Source: Pigoraptor chileana
Lineage: Eukaryota; Opisthokonta; Filasterea
Assembly: GCA_943704495.1 (NCBI GenBank)
Contig: CALSCR010003387.1
Location: 1 to 51,766, forward strand
Direction: 5' to 3'
DNA: 51,766 bases
The notes below the pieces were generated by a model. The model made no database searches, was not told where the DNA came from, and saw nothing but the letters and a program-made list of their open reading frames with translations. This document shows positions 43,847 through 51,766 of this stretch, piece by piece. How positions within the stretch are numbered: position 1 is the first letter of the stretch; each line of letters begins with the position of its first letter. The translations under genes were made by a program, and so were the position numbers.

Positions 43847-45826
43847 ATGGCGGCCGCAATGCAATCCGCTGTCGTGGCCGACGCAGCTGTTGTGCAGGTC
43901 GATGGAAACACGCTTGAGGCCCGCCTTCTCGCCGCCATCGCGAAGTACCCCAAAGTTGGTTCAGTGTTGGCGTGGCTGTTCGTGCATGCCCTCCCTTTCT
44001 TTACTTGTTGATTGTGGAGTCCAGAGGGGCACAGCGCCTGAGACACTGACTTGAATTGGCATCTTTACTTGTTGAATATTCGACCGTTACCACCTTGAGA
44101 GCCGTGGGTAGACTTCCCTGGTGCTTTCTACTCGTGCCCCATTCTGACGCTGCTCGACGCTGATAACTGTGCACCGTACATATCTCCAGGGTGCAACCGA
44201 CGATGGCCTTTCGAAAGAGCTCCCCGACGTTTCGCTTGCCGACCGTGTCGCCGCCATTAATGTCCTCCTTGCTCAGGTGCGTCTGTGTGGTTGTATGGAC
44301 ATGCTTACGTGTCTGTAGCCTAAACGCCTTGCTCTCTTTACGGTGTTGGTGAGTGGTTTGACAATGGTTGACCAATATGGGCTGTTCTGCGTCACAGCAA
44401 CGCCTTGAACTGCTCAAGCTTGGAACGCAAATTGTGTACCGCACTAAGGCGGCGCCCACGGCAAAGTGAGTGCGACTTATTACACTGAGAGTATTATAAG
44501 AACACTCTCGTGTGTCATTGGGTTTCTTGGTTGGGCGGTCATTGTCTGTAATGTCAACGCTGACGGGATCTGGTGTGATCGGCCATATGCATTGATGCAG
44601 TTTGTCAGGTCTTGCCATGGAAGAGCGTCTTGTCTACCAGATTATACAGGCGGCTGGGAACAAAGGTGTGTTTCAGGGCCTTTCCTGGTGGCTATTTGTG
44701 TCGCGTACCATTGCAATTAATTCGACACGCCTCTCATGCTAAAATGCCACACTTGCCATTTCATTACAAGGCATCTGGACGAGGGACCTGCGCTATCAGA
44801 GCAACTTGCAGCAGACACAAATCAACAAAATCCTCAAGGTCATGGAGGGTCGAAAGATGATCAAGGCCGTCAAATCTGTGGTGGTCTGTATTGTGTTCGT
44901 GCACATTTGGCTCACGTCTGAGTGGAATGCTTCCGCTCTGACATGGACGCATGGTGCATTGATTGATCGCTCCATCTGCAGGCTTCAAAGAAGAAGGTGT
45001 ATATGCTCCATGAACTGGAACCCGACCGGTCGCTCACCGGTGGCGCGTGGTACAGCGAACAGGAATTCGAATCCGAATTTGTCGAAGTGCTGACGACGTA
45101 TTGTTTTAAGTTTCTCGCACAAAAAGTATGTCCTCGTCTGCCATTGCAATATTGTGTGACTTTGCGTGAACAAAGTGATTGGGACTGGGTGCTGCTTCCC
45201 TGCAACAGCGCTATTTGGCGGGCGGGTATTTGCCTGGGAGGTCTGTTGGCAACTCTCTCTCCGACCACTCTTGGGAGTCTATGGGCATAGCGCCTAGGAC
45301 ACGACACTGACCCGAATCCTGCGTCTTTCTTGCCATTGTCATCCCACCCGAATTCCCGCAGCGCACTACCGCGGACGCTCTTCAGGAGCCCATATCCAGA
45401 CGGCTCGCTTCGTTTGCGACTCCAAGTGAAGTCGGAGAACACATATCGCGGCTGGGTCTCAGCAAAATTGACTTATCACCCGAGGACATTGCGTGCGTGC
45501 TGGATGCGCTGGTCTATGACGGGCGCGTCGACAGAGAGGTTATGCCTCCTCCGTATGCTCCGGTAGATGCCGCTCCCCTCCTTCTCCCGGCGGCTCAGGC
45601 CGGAACAAAGCTCTACCGCGCCGGTAATCCGCTTGGGCCTGCAACCGGAATGCTCGGAGCACCGTGCGGCGTGTGTCCAGTGGGTGTAGCAGGACGCAAT
45701 GGCGCTTTTGTGTGCTTAAAATTGTTTGCTCCTTCGTGTGCAGAATACGCGATGACAGATAGATTTGAGCACTTGGTAAATGCCACGTATGTGGACGGTT
45801 TGCCGTGTCCAATTCCTGCTGAGTGA
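43847..45826 (+). CDS. POLR3F: RNA polymerase III subunit RPC6 (C34)
   Basis: Seven exons, 43847-43954, 44190-44276, 44398-44465, 44601-44665, 44771-44883, 44982-45125, 45362-45826, joining to 349 aa (human POLR3F 316). C34 is the TFIIE-like winged-helix subunit that, with C82 and C31, opens Pol III promoters. Seen in order: a first winged helix (ELPDVSLADRVAAINVLLA), then EERLVYQIIQAAGNKGIWTRDL, INKILKVMEGRKMIKAVKSV, KKKVYMLHELEPDRS, GGAWYSEQEFESEFVEVL, DLSPEDIACVLDALVYDGRV and KLYRAGNP. The C-terminal cysteines of the Fe-S site are present (APCGVCPV, then two more Cys), with a longer spacing than in human. Exon 4 needs the acceptor gatgcag at 44600, not the nearer one, to keep phase. Introns 1 and 6 carry dispersed repeat copies. 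Confidence 0.95.
44012..44061 (+). repeat. dispersed 45-base repeat, copy C, with 14-base flanking direct repeats
   Basis: A 50-base insert containing GGAGTCC, GGCACAGCGCCTGAGACACT and GACTTGAATT lies between two perfect copies of TCTTTACTTGTTGA (43998-44011 and 44062-44075). It lies inside POLR3F intron 1. The direct repeats look like a target-site duplication. Confidence 0.75.
45273..45320 (+). repeat. dispersed 45-base repeat, copy D (POLR3F intron 6)
   Basis: GGAGTCTATGGGCATAGCGC then CTAGGACACGACACTGACCC and GAATCCT: the same order of blocks as copies A-C with a small insertion. No clear flanking duplication. Confidence 0.65.
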
Positions 45827-46328
45827 TTGGCGCATTCCATTGCATGCAGGTGATCCAATTCTGCCGAGAAGGCGCAACAATATCGCCACAGTCCTGTGCT
45901 TATTACAAGCAATGGCTTGACTTTTGACACGAACGTGCCTGTTTATTGATTGCTGCCTGGAACGTCCATAGCATCGCCCACTTCCTCTGGCAGGGAGGGC
46001 GCCCTGTTCTTCGTGCAACAATACACCTGTCGTATTGGCTACAACTTGTGCTGGTCACGGATTAATGGTGCCGCTGAACCCTGCTGTACGATTTTAGTCG
46101 CAGTGACAGATCATGACGTGACCAATGGCAGTGGGACATTTTCACTTGACCTCAGGCGTTCGAGGCTGAATCATCCATGCGCGATGGCGGGCGTATGTGT
46201 GGTTCTTTTTGCCTGCGATGTCGTCCTATGCACATCCAACAGCGCAGAGTTAGTCATTTGCATTGCGGTGGTCACACTGCGTGTTTGTCACACCACCGTC
46301 GCCACCCATACACGGCAACTTCAGACAC
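45827..46328. other. tail-to-tail spacer between POLR3F and the RlmN-like gene
   Basis: 502 bases; no exon, RNA gene or repeat recognised. Confidence 0.5.
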
Positions 46329-48007
46329 TCACTTCAGCTGACCGCAAGCTGCCATAATGTCCCGTCCTCGTGGCCAGCGTACGGTCGTCTCAATATTGCC
46401 AAATCGTTCCATCTCCTTCGCAAAGCCGAAAACACTGTTTCTGGATGGCTCCTTGAATTCAGTGCCCTGATTGGTAACCAAACAAGCGTCACAAAACAAT
46501 ATGAATAAAATACAGGCGGTCCACTATAGTAAGTAGGAGTGAACGAATTCACAAACTGGCGCATTTGTTGACAGCAGGCGCGTGCCGCACGCATTGCTCC
46601 ATTAAAATGTAGCAAACGTACCTCCCATGTGTTGAAGGGGATAATGTTCAGAAGGCAGCTGTCTCCGTTGAGCAGCCTCCCGAGGTTTCCCGCGTCTTCA
46701 AAGGAATCGTTGACGCCCGACAGCAGCACGTATTCAAATGTGATCTTGCGCACGGGGCCGGACGCAGAGTACTTCCTGCACGCCTCCATGAGGTCGGCAA
46801 GCGGGTATGTTTTGTTGATTGGAACAAGGTGGTCTCGCTGGTCGTTGGTCGCTGCGTGAAGCGAGATTGCGAGGCGCACATTAAGCTCCTTTCCAACACG
46901 TTCAATGAGGGGCACAATGCCCGAAGTAGACACGGTGATGCGCCGCCGCGATATCCCCAGACCCGCGGGGTCCGTCAGCACCGCGACTGCACGGGACACG
47001 GCGCGGTAGTTGTAAAGAGGCTCTCCCATCCCCATAAACACGACGTTTGTGACGCGCGCGGGGACACCACCAGTAAGTGACGGGTAGAGATCTCCGGCAA
47101 TAAGCACCTGCGAAATAATCTCCGCCGCGGTGAGGTTGCGCAATGCGGCCTTGTCCATTGTGCCTGTGTGGCAGAAGACGCATCTGAGGCTGCATCCCAC
47201 CTGCGACGACACGCAGACCGTTCCAGCCACAGCAGAAGTAGCAGCCCCCCCGCGCACATCAGTCTTCTCCGTCGGAATGAATACCGTCTCAATGCGACCC
47301 CCTCCGGGCATGTCGAGCACGAATTTCGCTGTCCCATCAACCGCACTAAGTCGGGCGTCCACCACAGTTGGCATTTCCAGCGTGAAGGCGGTGGCCAAGG
47401 TCGCACGCAGCTGACGGGACAGGTTGGCAAACCCCTCGATGCTGCGTGTTCGATTGGAATATACGGCCGTGACTACCTGGTCCGCACGGTATTTGGGCTC
47501 CCCAAGCCCCGCCATTTCGGCGACGAGTTCCTCGTGCGTCATGGCCAGCAGGCTCTTCTTGGCGTCCTTTGAGGTCACGGCGCCCCCCTGTCCACACCCT
47601 GTCGCCTTTTCTATCACATTCCCATCGGCATCAAACCGTAAGTTGTCACTAGATGTCCCGTTAACGCCGCGCCGAGTCTGTTTCGCACTCAGCCGGGCGA
47701 TTAAGGTTCCCAGTCCACTGTGGCGAGCTGCATCACTTTCGACCCCCATTCGCGCCTCTGTCGCTCCAATTGGATGGGGGGTGGGTGCGGTTTGAGGCAG
47801 GTCCCTCTGCGGCCGTCCATCGTGTACATGTGTGGACGTGCCCATACAACGCGTGCCACCAATAGATCCATGACCGACTGGACCTGCGTTGCCTGGCCAG
47901 CGCACACGGGGAAGAAGGCGAGCACAGCGCAATCCTAACCCAGAGATCTTCTCCATCTCCAGAGTCCCGAGTGGGTTAAGAATGGGGTTTCTAGAGTCGT
48001 TAGCCAT
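46329..48007 (-). CDS. RLMN: radical SAM rRNA/tRNA adenine-C2 methyltransferase, RlmN family
   Basis: Two exons, 48007-46622 and 46466-46329, joining to 507 aa. RlmN methylates C2 of A2503 in large-subunit rRNA, and A37 in some tRNAs, by a radical SAM, cysteine-relay mechanism. All cysteines are there: C265 and the [4Fe-4S] triad C272, C276, C279 in CVSSQVGCSLRCVFCHTG, and C503 in RGRDIMAACGQL, the methyl-carrying cysteine. Also seen: NVVFMGMGEPLYNY, ITVSTSGIVPLIERV, LAISLHAATNDQRDHLVPINK, ITFEYVLLSGVND and NIIPFN. Bacterial RlmN has about 380 aa; the extra 130 residues are N-terminal, Arg-rich in part, and probably hold a mitochondrial (or plastid) targeting peptide. One ordinary spliceosomal intron and local base composition argue against recent transfer or contamination. 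Several internal Met residues (55, 87) could be alternative starts. Confidence 0.93.
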
Positions 48008-48327
48008 GATCTAGTTACGATTGTGTCTGCTGCACATGTATGACCGGCACGTGCCAGTGCAGTCATGATCAGTGAGGGTACAGTTTTTGCCGATAAGGCT
48101 AGGGATGAGCCCTGTCATGCAACCCAGAGTGATTAGTGGGTGCTCTGCGTTGATTGGCTGGCCGTCTGGCTATTGCGGCAGTGCTCATCCATTCTCATTA
48201 CACAATTACACGGGGATAATCACCCTCAACACAGCAGCAGCACACAACACGCACATATATATAGGGCATCTCTGTCCTCTTGTCCAACCATTGGCATAAC
48301 TTAGCCTGGAATTCACCACTACCGAGA
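48008..48327. promoter_or_regulatory. divergent RlmN/MRJP promoter with GGCACGTGCC palindrome and TATA tract
   Basis: GGCACGTGCC at 48046-48055, a 10-base palindrome around CACGTG, lies 39 bases from the RlmN ATG. ATATATATA at 48255-48263 lies about 65 bases before the MRJP ATG and fits a TATA box for that gene. Confidence 0.45.
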
Positions 48328-49998
48328 ATGTACAGCTTGTTTGTCGCGACTGCGGCTGTTGTGCTTGCGGCGTCCCTGGTGCTCAGCGGGACCGCTGCGT
48401 CCGGACATGGTGACGGTGATGCGAAAGTGCTGTTCGAGTTTCGCAGTGTGGACTATGAATGGAAGGACGGAGAGCGGGACGAATGGCTGCGGACCGGTGC
48501 GTACGTTCCGGAGAACAACGCCATTACCGGCATCAAGGCATGGGGAGACGGCTCCGATGCAGACGTCCAGGTATGCTGTGGGTGTGTTCGTTTTCATCAT
48601 GTGAGATCACTCCCCATTTCTTGGTGTGGCGCGTTCGATACGCGGGTGTTGCGGTGTTTCTTCATGGCGACAAGCAGACGGTGTTTGTTGCTTACCGTTG
48701 CAACCCGTGAGTGGCGTCGCTGACATGTCGCCATATTTCTGTCACTGCGCACCCAGTATTTCGTGACCGTTCCACGCTGGCGCGAGGGGGTGCCATCCAC
48801 ACTCAATATTATTGTGCCCAACCCGACCGGAAATTCATCGGCAGCGCACGTGCTGCGGCCATGGCCCTCATGGGAGTACCAGACCATTGGTGACCCGGAC
48901 GCCATCCAGTATGCTCAGTCGATGGAGATTGATGCATTTGGCCGCATGTGGGTGATTGATGCGGGCAGGCGCAACTTTCTCGAAAAGGACTCTGCGAAAG
49001 TGGTCAACGGCCCGCCGAAGCTCTTCCTGTTTGATGTGCGCACGCGGGCTCTGCTGAGCGTGTTTGTATTCCCCAATGCTGTTGCGCCATGGAATTCCTC
49101 TTTCTTGAATGACATTGTCGTGGATCCTTCGGGTGACGTTGCGTTCATCTCTGATGCGGGAGGTGGGCTTTTGTGGTTTATCCCACCGTTCAGTTGTCTG
49201 CCACGAGTTTTGTCACTGCTCACAGGACACTGTTGGCATCCAGAGTAGTGCATGTCTTGATGTTGTTACCTGTGCATGTCGGTCTGCCGCCCGTCGAATA
49301 TTGTACCTATGTGCCGTGTGTTTATTCTATTGTTGGTGATTTCAATGTCGGTTTGTTGTGTTGCAGCCCGTGGAGGTCTCATTGCGTACCGACTTTCGAC
49401 AAACACGGCAAGGCGGCTGGATGATGACTCGACACATGTTGAGCTTTCAGCCACTGCGTTTGAGATCAACGGCGAAAATTACACGTTTACGACCCCTTCG
49501 GACGGAATAGCGCTTCACCCGAGCGGAAGGACGCTTTACTACTGCGCCCTGTCCGGCTACCACCTCTACTCCCTGGATGCGCGCGTGTTTGGCGACATGT
49601 CCACACCCATTGAGGCCGTGCTCCGCACCATACGCAATGTCGGCCGCAAACAGTCTCAGTCAGACGGTCTCGTTTTTTCAAATAAGGGCGTGCTGTACTT
49701 TGGAGGTCTCCAGACGGACACTGTGTATGCGTGGCATCCGTCTTCCGGCGTGGATCCCCGCACGGGCGAATTGCGGCATCAGCATTCCCTCGTGTCGAAC
49801 ACTGAGAAGCTCGAATGGGTGGATACATTTGGCTTTGATGGACGTGGTGCACTTCTGCTGACGAGCAACCGCCTGCAGACATTCTTCACTGGTGCCGTGG
49901 ATTTATCGCAGATCAACTATCGCATTGTGAGCGTGGATGTTGGTGCCCTGAGCTATGTAGTTGGCTCGGATGAAAGTGATAGTAACACTCCTGAGTAA
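48328..49998 (+). CDS. major royal jelly/yellow family secreted protein
   Basis: Three exons, 48328-48570, 48757-49162, 49367-49998, joining to 426 aa, the family's usual size. A signal peptide (LFVATAAVVLAASLVLSGTAA) is followed by the yellow/MRJP six-bladed propeller: ENNAITGIKAWGD, YFVTVPRWREGVPSTLN, IDAFGRMWVIDAG, LNDIVVDPSGDVAFISDAG, SDGIALHPSGRTLYYCALSGYHLYSL, SDGLVFSNKGVLYFGGLQ, and a WVDTFGFDGRGALLLTSNRLQ blade. Insect members bind amines or act in pigment formation (dopachrome conversion), and members also occur in some bacteria and fungi. Substrate is unknown here. A possible extra exon inside intron 1 was rejected on phase. Confidence 0.93.
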
Positions 49999-50873
49999 TG
50001 TCGATTTGTTCCGCGCCCTCTGACCGCGCGCGATGCCGTCTGTTCGTTCAGTGCGTTTGGTGTCTGATGCGCCGCGAGGGCTGTGCTCTTTCAATTCATA
50101 ATTATTGCACAAACATATGATGTCCATTGATCCCGTCACCCTCAACTGTGCGGCTGGCATGCCATCTTGAGAGACCACTCAGACCATTGACCTGTTAATT
50201 GTGTTCTGTTATGGTTCGCCGTGATTCTTTCATGGTTGACTGGAGTCAAGCCGCCTGACTCCAGTTCTTTAGTCAATCTGCATTTTCAGTACGCGAATGA
50301 CAGATGCCAACCGTGATTCTGATGTGCATGAGGGGTATGCCGATGTGGTCCGCTTCGAATACCGGACATGACGCGGATAATTGGCCATGGGATTGTCATA
50401 GTAACTGGTCACTGACGCACATGTCTATGATTGCCAGTGGACATTGCGGTGGAACGCTGTTCTTGCAGAAAGTGTAATGATGAGGTTGCCTGAGAGAGCA
50501 CAGACTGCACATGCAGTCCCGATCTCACATTGTGGCTTATTGTCCGGTGCTATCCGCGAATGGACTGTGCAACATATCAGCAATTAACACCCGTCCTAGA
50601 GGAGTAGACAGGAGACCTGCAACTGTATCCTCAATTATTTTGTGATTGTATTCCAATCGGATACGTCACCGTCACGACCAGCGAAACGCACATTTCCGAC
50701 ATCAGCGGCAATTAATAATAACAGTGGCATGCATCAGGGTAAAAAGCAGCCGCGCAGTAGAATATGAACCGATTAGAACAGGCCTGGGTTGAATCCACGG
50801 CACCACACACGTCCCAATATTGGCGAGTGCCAACAAACTGCCGAGCAAAGTTACCTGAGTAAAACTCCGCAAC
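49999..50873. other. tail-to-tail spacer between MRJP and the MATE gene, with a hairpin
   Basis: 875 bases without a supported gene. The one structured item is the perfect 10-base stem at 50239-50265. Confidence 0.5.
50239..50265. repeat. perfect inverted repeat (10-base stem, 7-base loop)
   Basis: ACTGGAGTCA, loop AGCCGCC, TGACTCCAGT. No U-run follows. It lies in the 3' spacer of two converging genes. Confidence 0.6.
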
Positions 50874-51713
50874 TCAGCGCCCCACTTTCAGATGAACCAC
50901 GACACTTGCAACAAGCCCCGGCACAAACACGGCAAGGTAAATGAGTATTCCTCGCGTCGTTTTCGATCGATGGTCCATCGCAGCCGACATAACGCTGAGC
51001 TGTCGCGCGAGAAACGACGGACGCCTGGGAGTTGCAGGTGCTGCCGGATGAACGACTTGGTCATCGCTGGTCACCACGCCCACCTCCAGTGACGATGCCG
51101 TTGCCGCAGACGAGGGTCCAGCCCTCGCAGTCTCTTGGATCTCCTGCTTTGCATGGGCACTCGCGGACGTTGCGCGCTCCTCCCAATGTGTGCGTATGAC
51201 AATAGAGAGCAAGATGGCAGCCTGCACGGCCAGACCACACGACACGCCACCCCACAAACCCCGGACCGAGAGGTGTGCGCGAAAGGCAAGCAGGCCCGCT
51301 GTTGGGAGTGCAACCACGTAAAAACAAAATAGATTTACGATGGCCCCGATGCGCTGCTGTCCCGTGCCACGCATAATTCCGCTAGAGATAGCCTGCGTCG
51401 CATCAAACCCCTGAAACAGCGCGACGACTGGGAACGCGCCTGCAGCAACCGCAACAATGTCAGGATCACTGGTGAAGATGAATGGTATCTGAGCGCGGAG
51501 ACCGAGAACGAGCGAGGCGCTGATGAGGATCCATGTCCACGCGATTGCATAGGCTGCGATAGCTGCACGCCGGGCGCCCAGGGCATCGTTGGCTCCAAGT
51601 CGATTGCCAACTGCAATACTAACGGCGATACCGATTCCCAGGGGCACCATGAATAGCGTATTGCCGACCTTTGTGAGAAACGATGGATCGAGAGTCAGAT
51701 TAAGTTGGCGGGG
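50874..51713 (-). CDS. MATE family multidrug/organic cation antiporter, C-terminal part (5' end beyond the window)
   Basis: One exon is visible, from an acceptor (ttctctccag) at 51714 to TGA at 50874, 279 codons. A later acceptor near 51671 is also possible. The gene continues past the right edge, so this is about the C-terminal 60 percent. MATE hallmarks are NTLFMVPLGIGIAVSIAVGNRLGA (a core helix of the C-lobe), FQGFDATQAISSGIMRGTGQQRIGAIVNLFCFYVVALP and LRGLWGGVSCGLAVQ-like helices. A Ser/Ala-rich cytosolic loop of about 60 residues and a final membrane helix (GILIYLAVFVPGLVASVVVHL) follow, as in animal MATE1 proteins, which have an extra C-terminal span. It exports cations in exchange for protons or sodium. 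Confidence 0.9.
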   Translation of the reverse strand, partial: PRQLNLTLDPSFLTKVGNTLFMVPLGIGIAVSIAVGNRLGANDALGARRAAIAAYAIAWTWILISASLVLGLRAQIPFIFTSDPDIVAVAAGAFPVVALFQGFDATQAISSGIMRGTGQQRIGAIVNLFCFYVVALPTAGLLAFRAHLSVRGLWGGVSCGLAVQAAILLSIVIRTHWEERATSASAHAKQEIQETARAGPSSAATASSLEVGVVTSDDQVVHPAAPATPRRPSFLARQLSVMSAAMDHRSKTTRGILIYLAVFVPGLVASVVVHLKVGR

Positions 51714-51766
51714 CTGGAGAGAAAAAAAGCAGCGTGAATGATCCACAAAATGTTCCATGCCCCCCC

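Noticed and set aside
48571-48756. Extra MRJP exon encoding VAVFLHGDKQ-like residues inside intron 1
   Set aside because: No acceptor/donor pair keeps the phase into YFVTVPRW; joining exon 1 directly gives the expected family alignment.
50239-50265. Hairpin as a bacterial rho-independent terminator
   Set aside because: No U-run follows, and all genes here are intron-bearing eukaryotic genes.
50781-50812. GGGTTGAATCCAC then CACCACA, like a tRNA 3' half
   Set aside because: No matching 5' half, D-arm or anticodon arm upstream.
1-51766. CRISPR arrays, rRNA genes, LTR or other virus-like elements, DNA-transposon or LINE coding regions
   Set aside because: Looked for on both strands; none of the expected repeats or protein motifs (reverse transcriptase, integrase, transposase, capsid) is present.

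Overview
The window reads as a compact, gene-dense nuclear segment of a single-celled eukaryote, most likely an opisthokont on the animal side (unicellular holozoan). This placement is inference from content. It rests on a tensin-like C1-PTEN-C2 protein, a FIG4 phosphatase and a CCP1-type tubulin carboxypeptidase that read closely like animal proteins, next to a fungal-type secreted alpha-amylase and a major-royal-jelly/yellow protein. The genes hold roughly 100 short spliceosomal introns (mostly about 75-350 bases). Exon joins were worked out by hand from reading frame and family alignment; most are forced by phase, and uncertain ones are flagged. No rRNA, convincing tRNA, CRISPR, bacterial operon or virus-like element was seen. 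Layout: CUTC (+, 465-1630); DNA primase small subunit PRIM1 (-, 2013-4780); tensin-like C1-PTEN-C2 (+, 5467-9434); GH13 alpha-amylase (-, 9970-12028); F-box protein (+, 12438-13067); FIG4 (-, 13175-18586); TMEM50 (+, 19019-19861); cytosolic carboxypeptidase CCP1 (+, 20437-26270); a 1 kb AT-rich spacer; dynamin-related protein (+, 27294-29873); DDX18/Has1 helicase (-, 30140-32646); Sm protein E (+, 33081-33995); DGAT2/MOGAT acyltransferase (+, 34445-36317); DUF2358/C6orf136-like protein (-, 36440-37685); a doubtful small gene (+, 37645-38108); ELP5 (-, 38587-39924); fatty-acid hydroxylase/sterol-desaturase family protein (+, 40214-41762); a multi-pass membrane protein of unknown function (-, 41877-43408); POLR3F/RPC34 (+, 43847-45826); radical-SAM RlmN (-, 46329-48007); MRJP/yellow (+, 48328-49998); and the 3' part of a MATE transporter (-, 50874-51713). 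Neighbouring genes alternate strand far more often than chance, giving a chain of shared bidirectional promoters and tail-to-tail ends. The genes are not one pathway, but they fall into themes: replication (PRIM1), ribosome, RNA and translation machinery (DDX18, SmE, POLR3F, ELP5, RlmN), endolysosome and membrane dynamics (FIG4, dynamin-related, TMEM50, DGAT2, hydroxylase), cytoskeleton and signalling (tensin-like, CCP1), and secretion (amylase, MRJP). The most notable signals outside genes are a family of roughly 45-base dispersed repeats at 41.5-45.3 kb, two of them framed by perfect 10- and 14-base direct repeats; an E2F/CRE-type motif cluster between PRIM1 and the tensin-like gene; three TCACGTGA octamers between the amylase and F-box genes, with single CACGTG boxes in several other promoters; TG-dinucleotide tracts that lie on the sense strand of introns; and an Sm-site-bearing hairpin region just upstream of the SmE gene.
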